A model generated the notes under the pieces. That model had not been told where the DNA came from, made no database searches, and worked only from the letters and a program-made list of their open reading frames with translations. A program made the translations under genes and the position numbers. From JAZKFR01 sp040386295 (GTDB lineage: Bacteria; Pseudomonadota; Gammaproteobacteria; Burkholderiales; Rhodocyclaceae): DNA of 5,429 nucleotides. This document shows positions 4,974 through 5,429 of the stretch, in pieces. Position 1 is the first letter of the stretch. Each line of letters begins with the position of its first letter. Where the stretch lies: positions 1-5,429 of the forward strand of contig JAZKFR010000116.1 of the NCBI GenBank assembly GCA_040386295.1, read 5' to 3'.

Positions 4974-5429
4974 TTATCGTGTGGGCAGATATTTAAGCGG
5001 ATCTACGGGTTTGCCTTGGTAGCGAACTTCAAAGTGAAGTTTGACTTGCTCGCTATCAGTATTCCCCATTTCTGCAATTTTCTGGCCTTTGCTGATGAGT
5101 TGCCCCTCTTTTACCAGCATGTTCTGATTGTGCGCATAGGCCGTCAGAAAGGCATTTTTATGTTTAATAATGAGTAACTTGCCGTACCCGCGCAGACCTG
5201 TGCCGCTATATACAACCTTGCCTTCCGCTGCTGCAAGAACAGGTGTGCCGGCTTTACCGGCAATGTCAATTCCTTTATTACTCGCCTCATTGAATGTTGC
5301 GAGCAGTTTGCCGCTGGCTGGCCAACCCCAGCTTAGTTCATCATTTTCACCCGTTGTTTCTGGCTTGGACGCTGCCTTGGGCTTAAGCTCTGCAGTGCTC
5401 TGAGTCGCGGTATTGGTTACTTCTGTTGG
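4974..5429 (-). CDS. nlpD: NlpD-type LytM/M23 domain protein, C-terminal part (cut by right edge)
   Basis: The minus strand encodes an open 151-residue C-terminal fragment ending HFEVRYQGKPVDPLKYLPTR and a TAA stop at 4976-4974. It begins with a Thr/Lys/Ala-rich linker (1-30), followed by a LytM (peptidase M23) domain at about 34-149. The active site is degenerate, as in E. coli NlpD: NKGID (51-55) has Asn where catalytic enzymes have the zinc-binding His, and KLH (130-132) replaces HLH, while Asp55, His100 and His132 remain. Such proteins do not cut peptidoglycan but activate the cell-separation amidase AmiC at the division septum. The expected N-terminal lipoprotein signal and LysM domain lie beyond the window. 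The best guide to identity is IDIAGKAGTPVLAAAEGKVV and GLRGYGKLLIIKH, both very close to NlpD. The heptosyltransferase gene follows on the same strand. Confidence 0.92.
   Translation of the reverse strand, partial: PTEVTNTATQSTAELKPKAASKPETTGENDELSWGWPASGKLLATFNEASNKGIDIAGKAGTPVLAAAEGKVVYSGTGLRGYGKLLIIKHKNAFLTAYAHNQNMLVKEGQLISKGQKIAEMGNTDSEQVKLHFEVRYQGKPVDPLKYLPTR

Noticed and set aside
5170..5403. A 77-codon plus-strand frame opposite nlpD, rich in Leu, Ala, Pro and Ser.
   Set aside because: It lies antisense to the LytM domain, whose motifs are clear on the minus strand; the composition is what the complement of that domain would give.
1..5429. Search for CRISPR arrays, tRNA or rRNA genes, insertion sequences and phage attachment sites.
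   Set aside because: No spaced direct repeats, no tRNA-like cloverleaf, and no transposase or integrase frame was found by eye on either strand.

Overview
The window looks like chromosomal DNA of a betaproteobacterium, most likely order Burkholderiales. The G+C content is moderate: hand counts of individual lines range from about 40 to 67%, and most sit near 50-55%. The assignment rests on protein resemblance: the GlnS N-terminus with a long insert before the RTRFPPEPNG segment, the short AlkA-type glycosylase, a heptosyltransferase III with a C-terminal cysteine cluster, and an NlpD-type LytM domain. An Oxalobacteraceae-like genome would fit, but this was judged from memory, not by a search.

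Layout. (1) Positions 1-802, minus strand: the N-terminal 267 residues of glutaminyl-tRNA synthetase (glnS), cut by the left edge. (2) Positions 803-1166: a 364-bp divergent control region with two back-to-back TAAAAT boxes and a hairpin in the glnS leader. (3) Positions 1167-2216, plus strand: crcB (fluoride channel) followed after 3 bp by an AlkA-family DNA glycosylase, probably one transcript. (4) Positions 2438-3082, plus strand: an orphan 214-aa protein with its own ribosome binding site and no close family that I recognise. It carries T-x5-C and SGC...HLGT signatures that resemble the catalytic residues of the BLF1/CNF1 class of toxin deamidases. This is the most interesting item. (5) Positions 3346-3795, plus strand: a small exported TPR protein. 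(6) Positions 3797-4951, minus strand: an RfaQ/WaaQ-type lipopolysaccharide heptosyltransferase, tail to tail with the TPR gene with 1 bp between stops. (7) Positions 4974-5429, minus strand: the C-terminal 151 residues of NlpD, cut by the right edge.

How the genes fit together. Most are housekeeping or envelope genes: tRNA charging, fluoride detoxification, alkylation repair, LPS core assembly, and cell-separation amidase activation. NlpD and the heptosyltransferase are both envelope genes and lie head to tail 22 bp apart. NlpD is often followed by rpoS in related bacteria, but not here. The candidate deamidase sits alone between two ordinary transcription units, without recognisable secretion, immunity or mobile-element genes in the window. 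Its deamidase assignment is a motif-based hypothesis only.
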